DNA of 64,000 nt from Solen grandis (taxonomy: Eukaryota; Mollusca; Bivalvia; Adapedonta; Solenidae): the NCBI GenBank assembly GCA_021229015.1, contig CM037789.1, positions 31,420,036 through 31,484,035 on the forward strand. The letters are read 5' to 3'. How positions within the stretch are numbered: position 1 is the first letter of the stretch; every line of letters starts with the position of its first letter. Shown piece by piece: positions 22,303-33,649 of this stretch. The position numbers were made by a program, and so were the translations under genes. The notes under the pieces are model-generated. The model searched no databases and was not told the DNA's origin. It worked only from the letters and a program-made list of their open reading frames with translations.

Positions 22303-24298
22303 GGTTTGCGGAAAGCCGTGATAACAAATGCAATAAGATATCCGTATAGGTTTTCTGGCATTAGTATAATTAAACTAATTCATCGTAAATGCGACTCATT
22401 TACTCAAAAACGTATCACAATTCAATATTTAACGCAGGCACTCATTCCTGCAAAAGAAAAATCGGATCTTGCTCAACCAACCCAATGACCGCTTTCATTT
22501 CTTTCTTCAAATTAATAGATTTCCATGAATTAGCCCTTTACGAAAAACATGAATAAGTCATATTTGATAACGTAATCACTTGAAATTTTCTGGACTTTTT
22601 GCGCATGTTAAGGTACGGCAATTTTACTTATCTAAAGTTAATATATCCAATCTTTCGATCTTTTTAATATAGTTTGCTTACAAATCAATGTTGTCATAAA
22701 CAAGTGACACAGCATAAATTCCTTAAGGTATGCTTAAGATTGGCATCAATACTCATGACGCTGGAGCGCGAATACAAATTGAAATGAATGTTGTTTATAT
22801 TTCAACAACGTCAAAGTAAAGTGATTAAACAAAAATATCTATTTTGAAAGGACATGTTCAGCTAACGTTCTATCAATCCAGAAAAAAAATATATTCGAGA
22901 ATGCGAACAGGTTTTTTATTACATTTTCAAGTAGGCATTCCATCAAACATGAATTACTGCCATGTTTGATGACGTAATCATTTGAACTTTTCAAGACCTT
23001 ATGAATGTACTAAGTTTCGACATTTTTGAAAAATTTAAGTCCATTATTCTAATTGGCGATTTTATATGATTTTTCAAAATAATTCTTGCTTAAGTATGCA
23101 TGACGTCATAATCACGTGACAAAACAAACATTTCTTGCAGTATCCATCACTTCAATTTTAACTCTATCAATTCTGAAGATATAATAAAGATTGACTTAAA
23201 AGTCATGATACCAGAGCGAAAGAAATCTTTAAAAAGAAATGCTTTTTGTCTTTTTGATGATGTCATAACCACGTGACTTAAGACAAAATCATTCAGAAAA
23301 TAGAATGTAAACTTCAATGCCGATATGCTGTCGAATTTTCATGCTTGTAACGCATCAAGGGGCTTTGTAACATTTAAATTTTTAGGACCAAAGTTCGAAA
23401 TTCGGTATTGCCATTAAATCTTAATCTTTTCTAATTAGGAAATTTAAAAGCCAAGGTGTACATCTACATCCGAAAATACATCTTCTGTAAAAATATCAAG
23501 ATAATCGGACCAAAATTGATGACTCTAGAGCGCGAACAAACTTTTGAATCTGACGTAAAATCTGACGTCATATGACGCCAATGAAAATTGAAAATGATTA
23601 AATGTATAAAAGATACTTTTTTATCGCTGCAATTTCAATTTCATTAAAATTGACTCATAATGTATGATGCCAGAGCGAGAGAAATCTTTGAAAAAATAGG
23701 ATTTTGTCCATTAAATGACGTCATAACCACGTGACTGAAAAGGAAATCTTTCAGAGAAAAGAAAGTAGACCTCTGGGCCAATAAGCTGTCCAATTTTCAT
23801 GCTTCTATCTCATCAGTAGCCTTTGTAACATTAAATAATAGTTTTAGGTCTAAAGATTGAAACTCGGTTTTGCTATTAATTCTTAATTTTTTCGAATTTG
23901 AAAATTTGAGAGACAAGGTGCACATCTACATCATAACATACATCTTCTGTGAAATATCAAGATGAAATATCAAAAAATAAAGGCTCTAGAGCGCGAACAA
24001 ACTTTTGAAGCTGACGTCATTAAAAATTAAAAATGATTGATTTAAAAAAAAAAAAAATTTCGACGCAATTTAATTTTCATGTTGCTCAGACACTGACAAC
24101 ATATTGAAATTACCTCTTAGATTTGGTTGGAAAAAAAGGAATAATAATAATAATAATAAACATAACAAACCCTATACGTTTTCCGCAGGTTGCGGAAAGC
24201 CGTAATAAACATAACAAACCCTATACGTTTTCCGCAGGTTGCGGAAAGCCGTAATAAACATAACAAACCCTATACGTTTTCCGCAGGTTGCGGAAAGT
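22303..24298 (-). mobile_element. Non-coding element with palindromic tandem head
   Basis: The right end holds three 49 bp units (about 24150-24298), each with a perfect 8 bp hairpin TTTCCGCA-GGT-TGCGGAAA. An (ATA)n tract adjoins at 24140-24160. The left end (22303) has a related 'tttgcggaaagccgtgataa'. The body has no ORF but two diverged direct repeats of about 440 bp (23200-23600 and 23655-24030, both with 'ctctagagcgcgaacaaact'). It lies in the GPCR2 3' flank and is absent from the GPCR1 flank. Architecture suggests a non-autonomous mobile element; the class is not established. Confidence 0.65.
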
Positions 24299-24474
24299 GA
24301 TAAAAAATACTGCGTAAATTTTTCCATCAAAATGCATTTAAAAAAATGTTCAATTTTATGTGCAAACAAAAAACTTACAATTCTATTATATGCACAATTC
24401 TGCTTATTTCACGGCACCATGTGATTTTCTTGCCTCCTTTAAAGCATCTTTCAATACATTCTGCGAAATTGAAT

Positions 24475-25852
24475 TCAACAAGGGCATCTTCTAAAACATC
24501 TTTGGAAAAAATACTTGCGAAAAGAACTGTTTAGAATACCATAGACCCATGGGTTGAGTCCACTATTTAGAAGAAACGATCTGAGACCGATTTGTAACAA
24601 CACTAGTCTTGGCCCGGAAATGCTATCCCACTCCTTGGTAGACATCGTGTGGCTCCATATCATTATGATCAGAAATGGTAAGAAGCTGAGAAGCAGGAGT
24701 GCAGTAACCACAATCATTATAAAGGTAACCTTTAGTGTTTCAATATCCACATTTTTATATTTCGCTAAGTGTTTGTTTTTCTTCGTTGAGGTTGTGTCTA
24801 TGCCTGTCGTGGCATTTTCCATGATCATCTCGTGTTCTTTTTTCTGACGGCAATCGGTTTCGGATTGCTCTGCTAATTCCGTTAATTCTGTGTTTGATGC
24901 TTCAAGGAGAATTTCAGCACAGTTGGATACAGCGCAATCTTTGTCGGAATCTCTGCGCCCTTTTTGTTCTGAGGGCGAAGGTTTTGTCATAGAAAACTCT
25001 TCACAAGTCAAATTTACAGTCGGACTGGTCTTGTCATGACGTAATAATGCTTTTCTGTGACGAAAGATAACCTTTGCTACTCTAGAATATAGAGCGCAAA
25101 CACTTATTGCCATAGTAACAAATAAAGTGACATGAACTCCATTAAACACTAGTATGTAGATTCTGTATGATGGATCATTTCTAGTTGAGCATTCGGTTCC
25201 ATGTAATGTACGATTGTATTCATTGGGCAGAGACCTATCCACTGTGGAGAAAAATATAAGTGCAGGCCAAGACAACAGCCAAGAAACAAAGAGAATCACA
25301 ATGCCGGTGACTTTTGCGCTTTGAATTGTGATTTGTCTAGACGAGAAACGATATATCCTGTTATAGCGATCGACTGCAATCGTAAACAATGTTAGATTTG
25401 AACCGATGGCGACAGTATAATCAATAAAACGTATGACTTTGCATGCCTCGGAATTCTCATATGTAGAATACTTTATAACATCAACAATTTCATTTGGCAT
25501 CGTTACACAGCTAGCTACAATGTCGAATATCGCCAACATGACAATGAAGAATGTGTTTGTGTTTAGTTTGGTAACAAAGCCATAGAATACGATCACCATG
25601 GTATTGCCAATTAGACCGGAGACCATCAATAGACCAATGAAGATGACTACGGGANNNNNNNNNNNNNNNNNNNNNNNNNNNNNNNNNNNNNNNNNNNNNN
25701 NNNNNNNNNNNNNNNNNNNNNNNNNNNNNNNNNNNNNNNNNNNNNNNNNNNNNNACCATCCGTTGAGCTCTTTCCTCACTGATTTGAGCCACCAGGAATG
25801 CATTATCATCAGTAAAATTCCCCATCGTAGGTCCAAAGTTTAGTATGACCAT
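24475..25852 (-). CDS. Class A (rhodopsin-like) GPCR, paralogue 2, interrupted by an assembly gap
   Basis: The protein starts at the ATG at 25852 ('MVILNFGPTMGNFTDD') and closely follows the receptor at 9573 through all seven membrane segments, with DRY, NPWVY and the same 'CFRRCPC' end. A run of 100 N (25655-25754) sits in TM1. Frames on either side differ if the N count is taken literally. Without the N the span is 1278 nt, identical to the open span of paralogue 1 (9573-10850), and the flanking bases join in frame exactly as in paralogue 1. I infer an intact receptor of about 425 residues. Most differences from paralogue 1 are in the third intracellular loop. Upstream lies 'tttttcag' just before the ATG, an acceptor for a possible 5' exon ending near 25999. 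The ligand is unknown. Confidence 0.88.
25655..25754. other. Assembly gap (100 N)
   Basis: Exactly 100 N, a common placeholder length. Comparison with paralogue 1 suggests that few or no real bases are missing. Confidence 0.95.
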
Positions 25853-26040
25853 TCTGAAAAATGTGTAAAGCTCATTTGCATCAATATTATAGGAATGGAT
25901 TTTATCAAACTAATTTGTGACCACAGGTGTCCTGCACATATAATTTTGTTTGTTGAAAAAAGGTCATGTTCTGTTTTATATACAAGGATGAAACTTACCA
26001 TTGGCCAGTTCCCATACCAGTGAACTTTCCACGGCTAGAT

Positions 26041-26742
26041 CTCAAATGAAAACACAGTATTATATAAACAACACTTCGCTGTCGAGATGATAGTGGATAT
26101 TATCAACCCGAGAAATGATATATTTCCCCGAGGCGCAGCCGTCTATTACCCCGACAGCTATGTATTATACCGAATACCTTATAACTACAATATTCGTTAC
26201 TTACATAGTCAAAAGAAATAAAATTAATACTGTTACAATATAATGGAGAACTGTCTTTTGCTAACGATCCAGGTCAATAATAGCTTAATAGTTACAAAAA
26301 AAAAAAGAATAATCAGTCCAGGAGAGTTAACTAATACAAAACTGAATATGGAGGTACATGTAATAAATAGGAGTACAAGTTAAGGCATCTCTTCCAAGAA
26401 AAATACTGAACATACCACTCCTATCACTCTTTGTCTAGCTGTAGCCATAGTCCCATACATTTTCAAAACAGCAGGTTTTTTGTGTGTTTTTTTTTCCATT
26501 AGTCGGGTACGACCTCGTCACTGGCGACTTCCAGTGTAAACAGCAAACAATGTATACATTTCACATTTCAACAAGCCAGTTCAATAAAGTATCCAAAGAT
26601 ATATCATCATCTAACAGGTGCTTCATCTTGTACAGTCCAACACTCTTTTATTTGCGAACTTTGCCAAAAGTTTTATCTTTCTCTTTCGGACAACCATTTC
26701 CGTCTCGTTACTATATTTTTGTATTTTGAAACCTAATTCTAG
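26041..26742. other. Intergenic, no gene recognised
   Basis: AT-rich DNA upstream of GPCR2. Open frames at 26484-26872 have no recognisable similarity. This stretch could hold the GPCR2 promoter on the minus strand, but no motif supports a position. Confidence 0.4.
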
Positions 26743-26807
26743 TATGCAGGATTTCATTGGCCACCGGGAGATAGTCGATCATCTGACGACCAATGAAATC
26801 CTGCATA
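26743..26807. repeat. Perfect 18 bp inverted repeat (hairpin)
   Basis: Arms at 26743-26760 (TATGCAGGATTTCATTGG) and 26790-26807 are perfect reverse complements, with a 29 nt loop. An AT microsatellite follows. Confidence 0.9.
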
Positions 26808-26988
26808 TATATATATATGATTTTTTTCCAACAAATTCATATGTGCCGGACACCTTTAATTCAGTTTTGTAATACTTCTGGGCATTTTGTCTTCATGTAT
26901 TTATGAAATAAACTGCATAAGTCTGTATATACTAGTTATTGTTTATATTTTAAATTTTATCACATTTATCGCAAGCGAAAAGAAGCCA

Positions 26989-27008
26989 AAAAAAAAAAAA
27001 AAAAAAAA
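26989..27008. repeat. Poly-A tract
   Basis: A run of about twenty A; it could be the tail of an old retroposon but nothing upstream is recognised. Confidence 0.7.
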
Positions 27009-27308
27009 GATTTGTCACGTTCCCATACAGTTTTGATCTCGCTTTTTTGAACCTCCCGTTTGATTGAGTTTCACATGATATTTGAAGTAAGGCACCGGGT
27101 ACAGATATATTTTACTTATAAAACACACTATACTTACATGTAGTATTTGAGTTTGATTTTTCCACAGAAGAAATTGTACATTATTTTCGAGGGTTACCGT
27201 CTTTGACTGAACATAATTTTTTTTCACATATTAAGCTTTTTTAAAACAAATTGAACAAGAAAAGATTAAATCAAATGTTTTAATGGACGGTTTACAATTA
27301 TCATACTG

Positions 27309-27336
27309 CCTCTCTCTCTCTCTCTCTCTCTCTCTC
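27309..27336. repeat. (TC)n microsatellite
   Basis: About thirteen CT units. Confidence 0.95.
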
Positions 27337-27786
27337 CTAACGTTTGGAAAGTTTACATATACATGTATATATTTATTTAAATCATAGACCGTGTAATCAT
27401 ACCCGTTTAAGAAGTCTATCATTTAAATGAGAAAGGAAGTAAATATAAATTAACAAAGCAAAATAATGGATATATAAAAACTAGTATTTTAAACATACAA
27501 AATATATAAAGCCCAAGAATACTATTTTAAAAAAGAGCCAAAATATTTTAAAATACTTTATTATTGCAATGTGTCCTTTGCAATTACTTGCACTCTTATT
27601 TTTGTATGTTACTTTATTTTATTGTTATTATTTCTTTTAATAAAGCAATTGTAATAGGATTTGATAATAAAAATAAATTAAAAAAGGTCCGAGCTTGAAT
27701 AGAAGTTAGGACCCCTGCATAAAAAATATGATCGGTTCTCATCTCGATTGAGCTAATTCCCTAACCGACAAGTAGTGCCTCTTGAA

Positions 27787-27955
27787 GGGCGCCGTGGTCC
27801 AGTGGTAACGTATCCGATTACGGATCCGAAGGTTGTGGGTTCGAATCATTCATGACCTTCCCGGGCGCAAAGTACTGGTCCAACCCAGGAACCGTCGAGA
27901 GGGGTTAGTATAAGTTGTAAGAACTTGTTTCTCAATCGACGTAAAATAAATAAGT
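27787..27955 (+). mobile_element. tRNA-derived SINE
   Basis: The head 'gggcgccgtggtccagtggt' has an A box, and 'tgggttcgaatca' is the B box, with a tRNA-Arg(ACG)-like middle ('gattacggatcc'). The body ('gtactggtccaaccca', 'gaggggttagtataa') recurs in shorter, diverged form at 41820-41930 and 44310-44370. It ends near 'cgtaaaataaataag'. Confidence 0.75.
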
Positions 27956-28714
27956 TTAAACTAAGGCAGTTCAGTAGTTTATCAAGCGTAAACATAAAGT
28001 CCATTGCCCAAGCCGAAGAAGGTCATGACCTACATTTATTAACAACATTGAAATACAAACATCATAGACCATTTCAATCTGGAATTAGACGTAAATCTGA
28101 TAAACAAAGATATGAGACTCCAAGAAAAGCCATGGAAAAAATTATTTAGACAAGCAGTATATCATTGAACATTTCTTTCAAGAAAGTATGAAAAATTCAC
28201 AGAGATATGTAACCATCTTATAAAGCAATCATTTTTCTATTTTAAATTTTTTTTATAATCAATTTGTAAATATGTCTTTAATGTGTGTGTGTTGGGGGGG
28301 GGGGGGGGGGCTATGCGTGCTTGTGTGTGTCGATTTATGTTTATTACAATATCATAAATCCGAAATAGAGTTCCAACTATTGAATAACATTTAAAATACA
28401 AACCGTCCAAAAAATCAAATACACTTACTATTTTAAAATCAAATTATGATGAAGAATACAAACTATTCCCATTGTTTGTACCACTGCCTCATTATCACAT
28501 GAATTTTAAATCTTCTGTTAATAGTTTTAATAATTGAGTATTTGAATAAACAAGTTTGTTATCGTTTGCTTCTAAGTTTTGTGAAAAACCTACATAATGC
28601 TATTGAACAATCTCAACTTTTTATCGATTGTGTTTCCTGTTCGGCTTAATCTTATTAAAATCACTCCGACACTCTAGTAGTTAGGATATGATTTCGCTTA
28701 TTTCTACGAATATC
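27956..28714. other. Intergenic, no gene; poly-G tract at 28294-28310
   Basis: No supported coding region. A GTGTGTG tract leads into a run of about 17 G (28294-28310). Confidence 0.5.
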
Positions 28715-29497
28715 CGAGAACCGACGGATATGGCCGAGTATTTACGATGTCTACGACTTATATCCTGGATTGATATAACCGAAAGACAACCGAAGATTCA
28801 ACAAATTAACTCAAGTGAAGAGGGTGCGTTCAACGAAAATAGCTTTCCGGGAAATTTTGAGATTTAAGAATGATCAAATAGTTTGGTTCAAAGTGTCATA
28901 TATTCAGAGTTGTACTCTGTAACTCTTCATACTGTTCATTTTATGATTGGCGTTTATTCAAAGTTTATATCCTTTTTCTTCCTTTCTTCTATAAGGTCAT
29001 ATATCATTTCTTCTTTCTGTTTTTCCCGGAGGCTAAGTTGATTAAGCGACCACCGCGTAAATAGGAGGACGTCAGTTCAATCCTCAGCAGCAAATACCAT
29101 TGCTTTAAAATAGTATTGGTACATCCCATTTGTACTTGGCGCTCAGCATATTAGGAGAGTCTCAAAAATGGTTGGCCCAGTGTTCGATGACTGAGTTTGG
29201 TATCATGACATGTGTCTACGGCGTTATTCATTATTTTTGTTTCATGTAAACAAATGTCCCAAAAATGACTGAAACAAACAATACACAATATTTATCTATT
29301 CATATTGTTCTTGACTGATAATTAGGTTTTCGTGGACTGCAACGCAGCCGCGAAAACCTACTGTTCTTCTTGTGTTTCTTTTTCCCTTTTTTTTTTTTTC
29401 CATTATTATTAGGTTTTCGTGGACTGCAACGCAGCCGCGAAAACCTACTGTTCTTCTTGTGTTTCTTTTTCCCTTTTTTTTTTTCCATTATTATTAT

Positions 29498-30961
29498 TCT
29501 TTGCACTTTTTTTGTGGCCGCTGTTGCGGCATGATTAGAAGTGCTACAAATATGAAAATTTCCATGCATACTCACATGTATCTGAAGTTGTGCACCATTA
29601 AGTTTGTTTTTTATTTTAGTACTAAGTTTTGCCGCTAGGTGGCGTTTAGCATCAAAACATATAATTGCCGATAACTCTGTCATTTGACATTTTATTTGTA
29701 TGCAGTTTTTTGCATTCTGTTCTCTGTCAACTGCCCCTTTAAATATGATGAGTGGCAATATCCATATCTTTGAAAATTTTGAGCTAGTAGAGGTTGAATG
29801 TTTGAATCTTTGAAAAAATCTGGCAAATTAGGGTGTGTCCACGAAAAACATGCCCATTTTTGTTAGAGATTAGATACGCTCATTCTGTTTTTTGAAATTG
29901 ATTCCGAAGATCTTTGCGCACAAAATATATGGGGTGGCGATTTCAGAAAATGCATAAAATGGCTTTCAATAAGCGGTCAAAGTGCACTAAAATATGGAGG
30001 AATTTTTTTTTTGAGAATAGGCATTTTTTTAGTTTTTTGATGATTCTGCCATTATTTTTTAATCAATCTTTATGAAATTTTCACAGATTGTATTGTTTGT
30101 TGTTTCAAAGGACTTCGCAGTTTCAAAATTTCAAAAAATGCAAAGGTCAAGGTCATATTGCGATTATTGGTTTTTTCTTTGACCTTAAATATCTCAAAAT
30201 CTAAAAATATTTTATCGAAAGAATATGGGTAAAATCAAAAGCCTCTAAAGAGTACTTTTTGAAGAAATTTAGTTTTTTCAGATCGGGGTTGATTTGGTTG
30301 TTTGGTGGCAGTTTGAAGTTTGGTCATACTTTGAACTGATTTCAAAGCCTTTAAAGTTTAAATGTGTGATATATTTTGTCATCATTGGAAAAAAGAATGT
30401 CTTACCTCGTCAACAAAAAAAGAATTTTGCAAATCTGTCGAGAATTGATGAATTTATAGAGAATTTAAATACATGACCCAGAATAAAAACTGAGAAAATT
30501 TGACAGAATGTGCTTCACTGGATACCTATGTTCTATAATTAGAACTCTGCTCTGCTATCTTTGCTCTTTAAGTTGGGATGTAACAGGTCATGAATGTATG
30601 TGTAAAACTAGCCTACTATCTCACTTCCATTGTAGCAGGTAATTTAGTTATGCATCAACCCATCAGAGGTTTTACACACATAGCTACTGTATCGGTTAAA
30701 GACTCCCTGCAGTGATGACCAGATATTAACAGGTCTGATCACAGCAGATGGGGGCCTGGCTCAGTGGGACATCACATTCCTTTGGAGATGCCTTTAATTT
30801 AAGTTTTGGTCACAGCTGAATTCACCAATGAAGAAAATCACTAAGATATATAAAGCATTTTGCATTTTGTTGTTTTTCTGGTATTTTAACTTGGCTGATC
30901 AGGTTTGAAACTGTTGATCATCACGAAAACCGGTGCATTTGCAGTATGCAAATCTAGTTAT
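29498..30961 (+). repeat. Insertion body, tandem copy 1
   Basis: Starts 'tctttgcactttttttgtgg' and ends 'gcagtatgcaaatctag'. It differs from the next copy at only a few positions, for instance 'atgggtaaaatc' versus 'atgagtaaaatc'. Confidence 0.85.
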
Positions 30962-32423
30962 TCTTTGCACTTTTTTTGTGGCCGCTGTTGCGGCATGATT
31001 AGAAGTGCTACAAATATGAAAATTGCCATGCATACTCACATGTATCTGAAGTTGTGCACCATTAAGTTTGTTTTTTATTTTAGTACTAAGTTTTGCCGCT
31101 AGGTGGCGTTTAGCATCAAAACATATAATTGCCGATAACTCTGTCATTTGACATTTTATTTGTATGCAGTTTTTTGCATTCTGTTCTCTGTCAACTGCCC
31201 CTTTAAATATGATGAGTGGCAATATCCATATCTTTGAAAATTTTGAGCTAGTAGAGGTTGAATGTTTGAATCTTTGAAAAAATCTGGCAAATTAGGGTGT
31301 GTCCACGAAAAACATGCCCATTTTTGTTAGAGATTAGATACGCTCATTCTGTTTTTTGAAATTGATTCCGAAGATCTTTGCGCACAAAATATATGGGGTG
31401 GCGATTTCAGAAAATGCATAAAATGGCTTTCAATAAGCGGTCAAAGTGCACTAAAATATGGAGGAATTTTTTTTTTTGAGAATAGGCATTTTTTTAGTTT
31501 TTTGATGATTCTGCCATTATTTTTTAATCAATCTTTATGAAATTTTCACAGATTGTATTGTTTGTTGTTTCAAAGGACTTCGCAGTTTCAAAATTTCAAA
31601 AAATGCAAAGGTCAAGGTCATATTGCGATTATTGGTTTTTTCTTTGACCTTAAATATCTCAAAATCTAAAAATATTTTATCGAAAGAATATGAGTAAAAT
31701 CAAAAGCCTCTAAAGAGTACTTTTTGAAGAAATTTAGTTTTTTCAGATCGGGGTTGATTTGGTTGTTTGGTGGCAGTTTGAAGTTTGGTCATACTTTGAA
31801 CTGATTTCAAAGCCTTTAAAGTTTAAATGTGTGATATATTTTGTCATCATTGGAAAAAAGAATGTCTTACCTCGTCAACAAAAAAAGAATTTTGCAAATC
31901 TGTCGAGAATTGATGAATTTATAGAGAATTTAAATACATGACCCAGAATAAAAACTGAGAAAATTTGACAGAATGTGCTTCACTGGATACCTATGTTCTA
32001 TAATTAGAACTCTGCTCTGCTATCTTTGCTCTTTAAGTTGGGATGTAACAGGTCATGAATGTATGTGTAAAACTACCCTACTATCTCACTTCCATTGTAG
32101 CAGGTAATTTAGTTATGCATCAACCCATCAGAGGTTTTACACACATAGCTACTGTATTGGTTAAAGACTCCCTGCAGTGATGACCAGATATTAACAGGTC
32201 TGATCACAGCAGATGGGGGCCTGGCTCAGTGGGACATCACATTCCTTTGGAGATGCCTTTAATTTAAGTTTTGGTCACAGCTGAATTCACCAATGAAGAA
32301 AATCACTAAGATATATAAAGCATTTTGCATTTTGTTGTTTTTCTGGTATTTTAACTTGGCTGATCAGGTTTGAAACTGTTGATCATCACGAAAACCGGTG
32401 CATTTGCAGTATGCAAATCTAGT
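30962..32423 (+). repeat. Insertion body, tandem copy 2
   Basis: Same start and end as copy 1, but it directly follows the CTAG end of copy 1 with no head between them. Confidence 0.85.
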
Positions 32424-33399
32424 CTTATTTCGAAACTTCCGCTTTTACAGTACGCGTTACTTAGAGAGAAACATGAATGATGGGATACCCGCCCACTGTA
32501 AAATCATAAATTTTCTTTGACATTAAGTACAGTTGATTATGTATCTGAGGATTTTTCGTGGATATATTTATTCGTGGATTCCTTTTAGAGTAAACGTTTT
32601 GTCTATGTAATGAACGGTTTTCATAGTTTTAGTATTCGAGGACAAAACCCTTCAAGAAATCAACGAAAGTTAGCGTCCCACGAAAATTAATGATTTCACA
32701 ATGTATCGCGGCCAGGAAGTCGAACTCCACTCCACTGCTTCCCGAACTATTCAGTCACCTAGACTGGTTCAAAACAAACAACTTTAACGTTGAACATTCA
32801 CGCAAAAATTTAAAATGGATATGATTTCTTAAAGATATGTCATTTCATTGGTTTCTTTGAAAACATTTAAAGATTCTCGACCAATCAGGCGATGCATTAC
32901 AACTTCATACGGGGATCCACTTAGGTTGTCGAGTTCGTATCTCAATTTGTAACTGATGAGTAGCTGCACAATTTAAATCTCTGGTAGCTGAATGTAAAAT
33001 GCAAGTATCTATGAATTCGGATAGATTTTTAAATAAATAATGAATTAAAGAAGGTTAACTTCCAAAGAGAAAATGACGCTGAATACTATTAAATATGATC
33101 CCCACATATAAACATACTTGTATATTAGGGGTGTGTGTACAACGTATAAAGCGATAGATCTATAATCAACATCGTGAAAAAATTTCAAATCTTGAAAGAT
33201 TCCTTGATATTGGTATGATCAATTTTGTTGAAAAAAACTTTTGTACACTCTCAATGTCTCTGTGTACTAACCTCGATATTTGTTTGAATATTTAGAACAT
33301 AATTTCAAACGCAAATCAAACACACCCCAATTTTGTGCCTCTGATTTGCGCTAGAATAAATAGTATCATCTTAAATTTAGACATATTTTTCTTACAAGA

Positions 33400-33649
33400 A
33401 GAAGAAATCGGATTAATACAAATGCACGAAAGGAGTTTGGTGTTCCTTCGGACTTGTAGAACGTTCACAGCTTTTCTGTCAGCGAGAAAGTCATCTGTCG
33501 CGTGCAAAAAGCGATTTTCACGGTCGTGCATTTTAACTGGACACCGCGCGGCGTCATCGAAATTTACCCCGAGCCGGCATACACAATCAGTCTTTGTCCC
33601 ATTTTGCTCTCATTTTACGGTAGCAAACGAAAGAAAAACGGTGTCGAAT
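33400..33649 (+). promoter_or_regulatory. NPEPPS first-exon 5' untranslated/promoter region
   Basis: The DNA just upstream of the start codon is strongly conserved with copies A (3300-3528) and B (18310-18480, with a deletion), including 'gtcatctgtcgcgtgc' and 'attttcacggtcgtgcattt'. It is GC-richer than its surroundings and lacks a clear TATA box. A transcription start in or near it is an inference. Confidence 0.4.

Larger units (their letters stand above)
29323..32423 (+). mobile_element. 3.1 kb non-coding insertion with tandem head and tandem body
   Basis: Two 87 bp heads start at 29324 and 29411. Each has a palindrome (AGGTTTTCG...CGCGAAAACCT) followed by a T-rich tract and 'ccattattatt'. 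Two near-identical bodies of about 1465 bp follow (29498-30961 and 30962-32423). Each body ends with a hairpin ATTTGC-AGTAT-GCAAAT followed directly by CTAG-T. The 10 bp 'ggttttcgtg' of the head has its reverse complement near the end (32387-32396). A CTAG end after a hairpin and A/T-rich target resemble Helitron 3' ends, but no Rep/helicase gene is present and the 5' end is uncertain. No ORF of interest. Confidence 0.7.
28715..33300 (+). repeat. Duplicated flank upstream of NPEPPS copy C
   Basis: 28715-29320 and 32425-33280 align with 5478-6870. An old SINE is shared (29020-29275, as at 5665). The 3.1 kb between the two aligned parts is an insertion not present at 5940-6010. Confidence 0.8.

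Noticed and set aside
24150..24298. CRISPR array (three regularly spaced palindromic units)
   Set aside because: Units are directly adjacent without variable spacers, the genome is animal, and the repeat is part of a mobile-element head.
26484..26872. Two overlapping plus-strand open frames of about 80 codons
   Set aside because: No similarity, hydrophobic chance-like composition, and they run into a hairpin and microsatellite.
29300..29758. 152-codon minus-strand frame and its copy at 30899-31222
   Set aside because: Both lie in the non-coding insertion, include low-complexity lysine runs from the T-rich tract, and lack a recognisable domain.
33335..33649. Upstream extension of the NPEPPS exon 1 open frame
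   Set aside because: The sequence before the ATG at 33650 does not look like aminopeptidase, the family starts with the MPxKxPF-type N-terminus, and copies A and B do not preserve the upstream frame.
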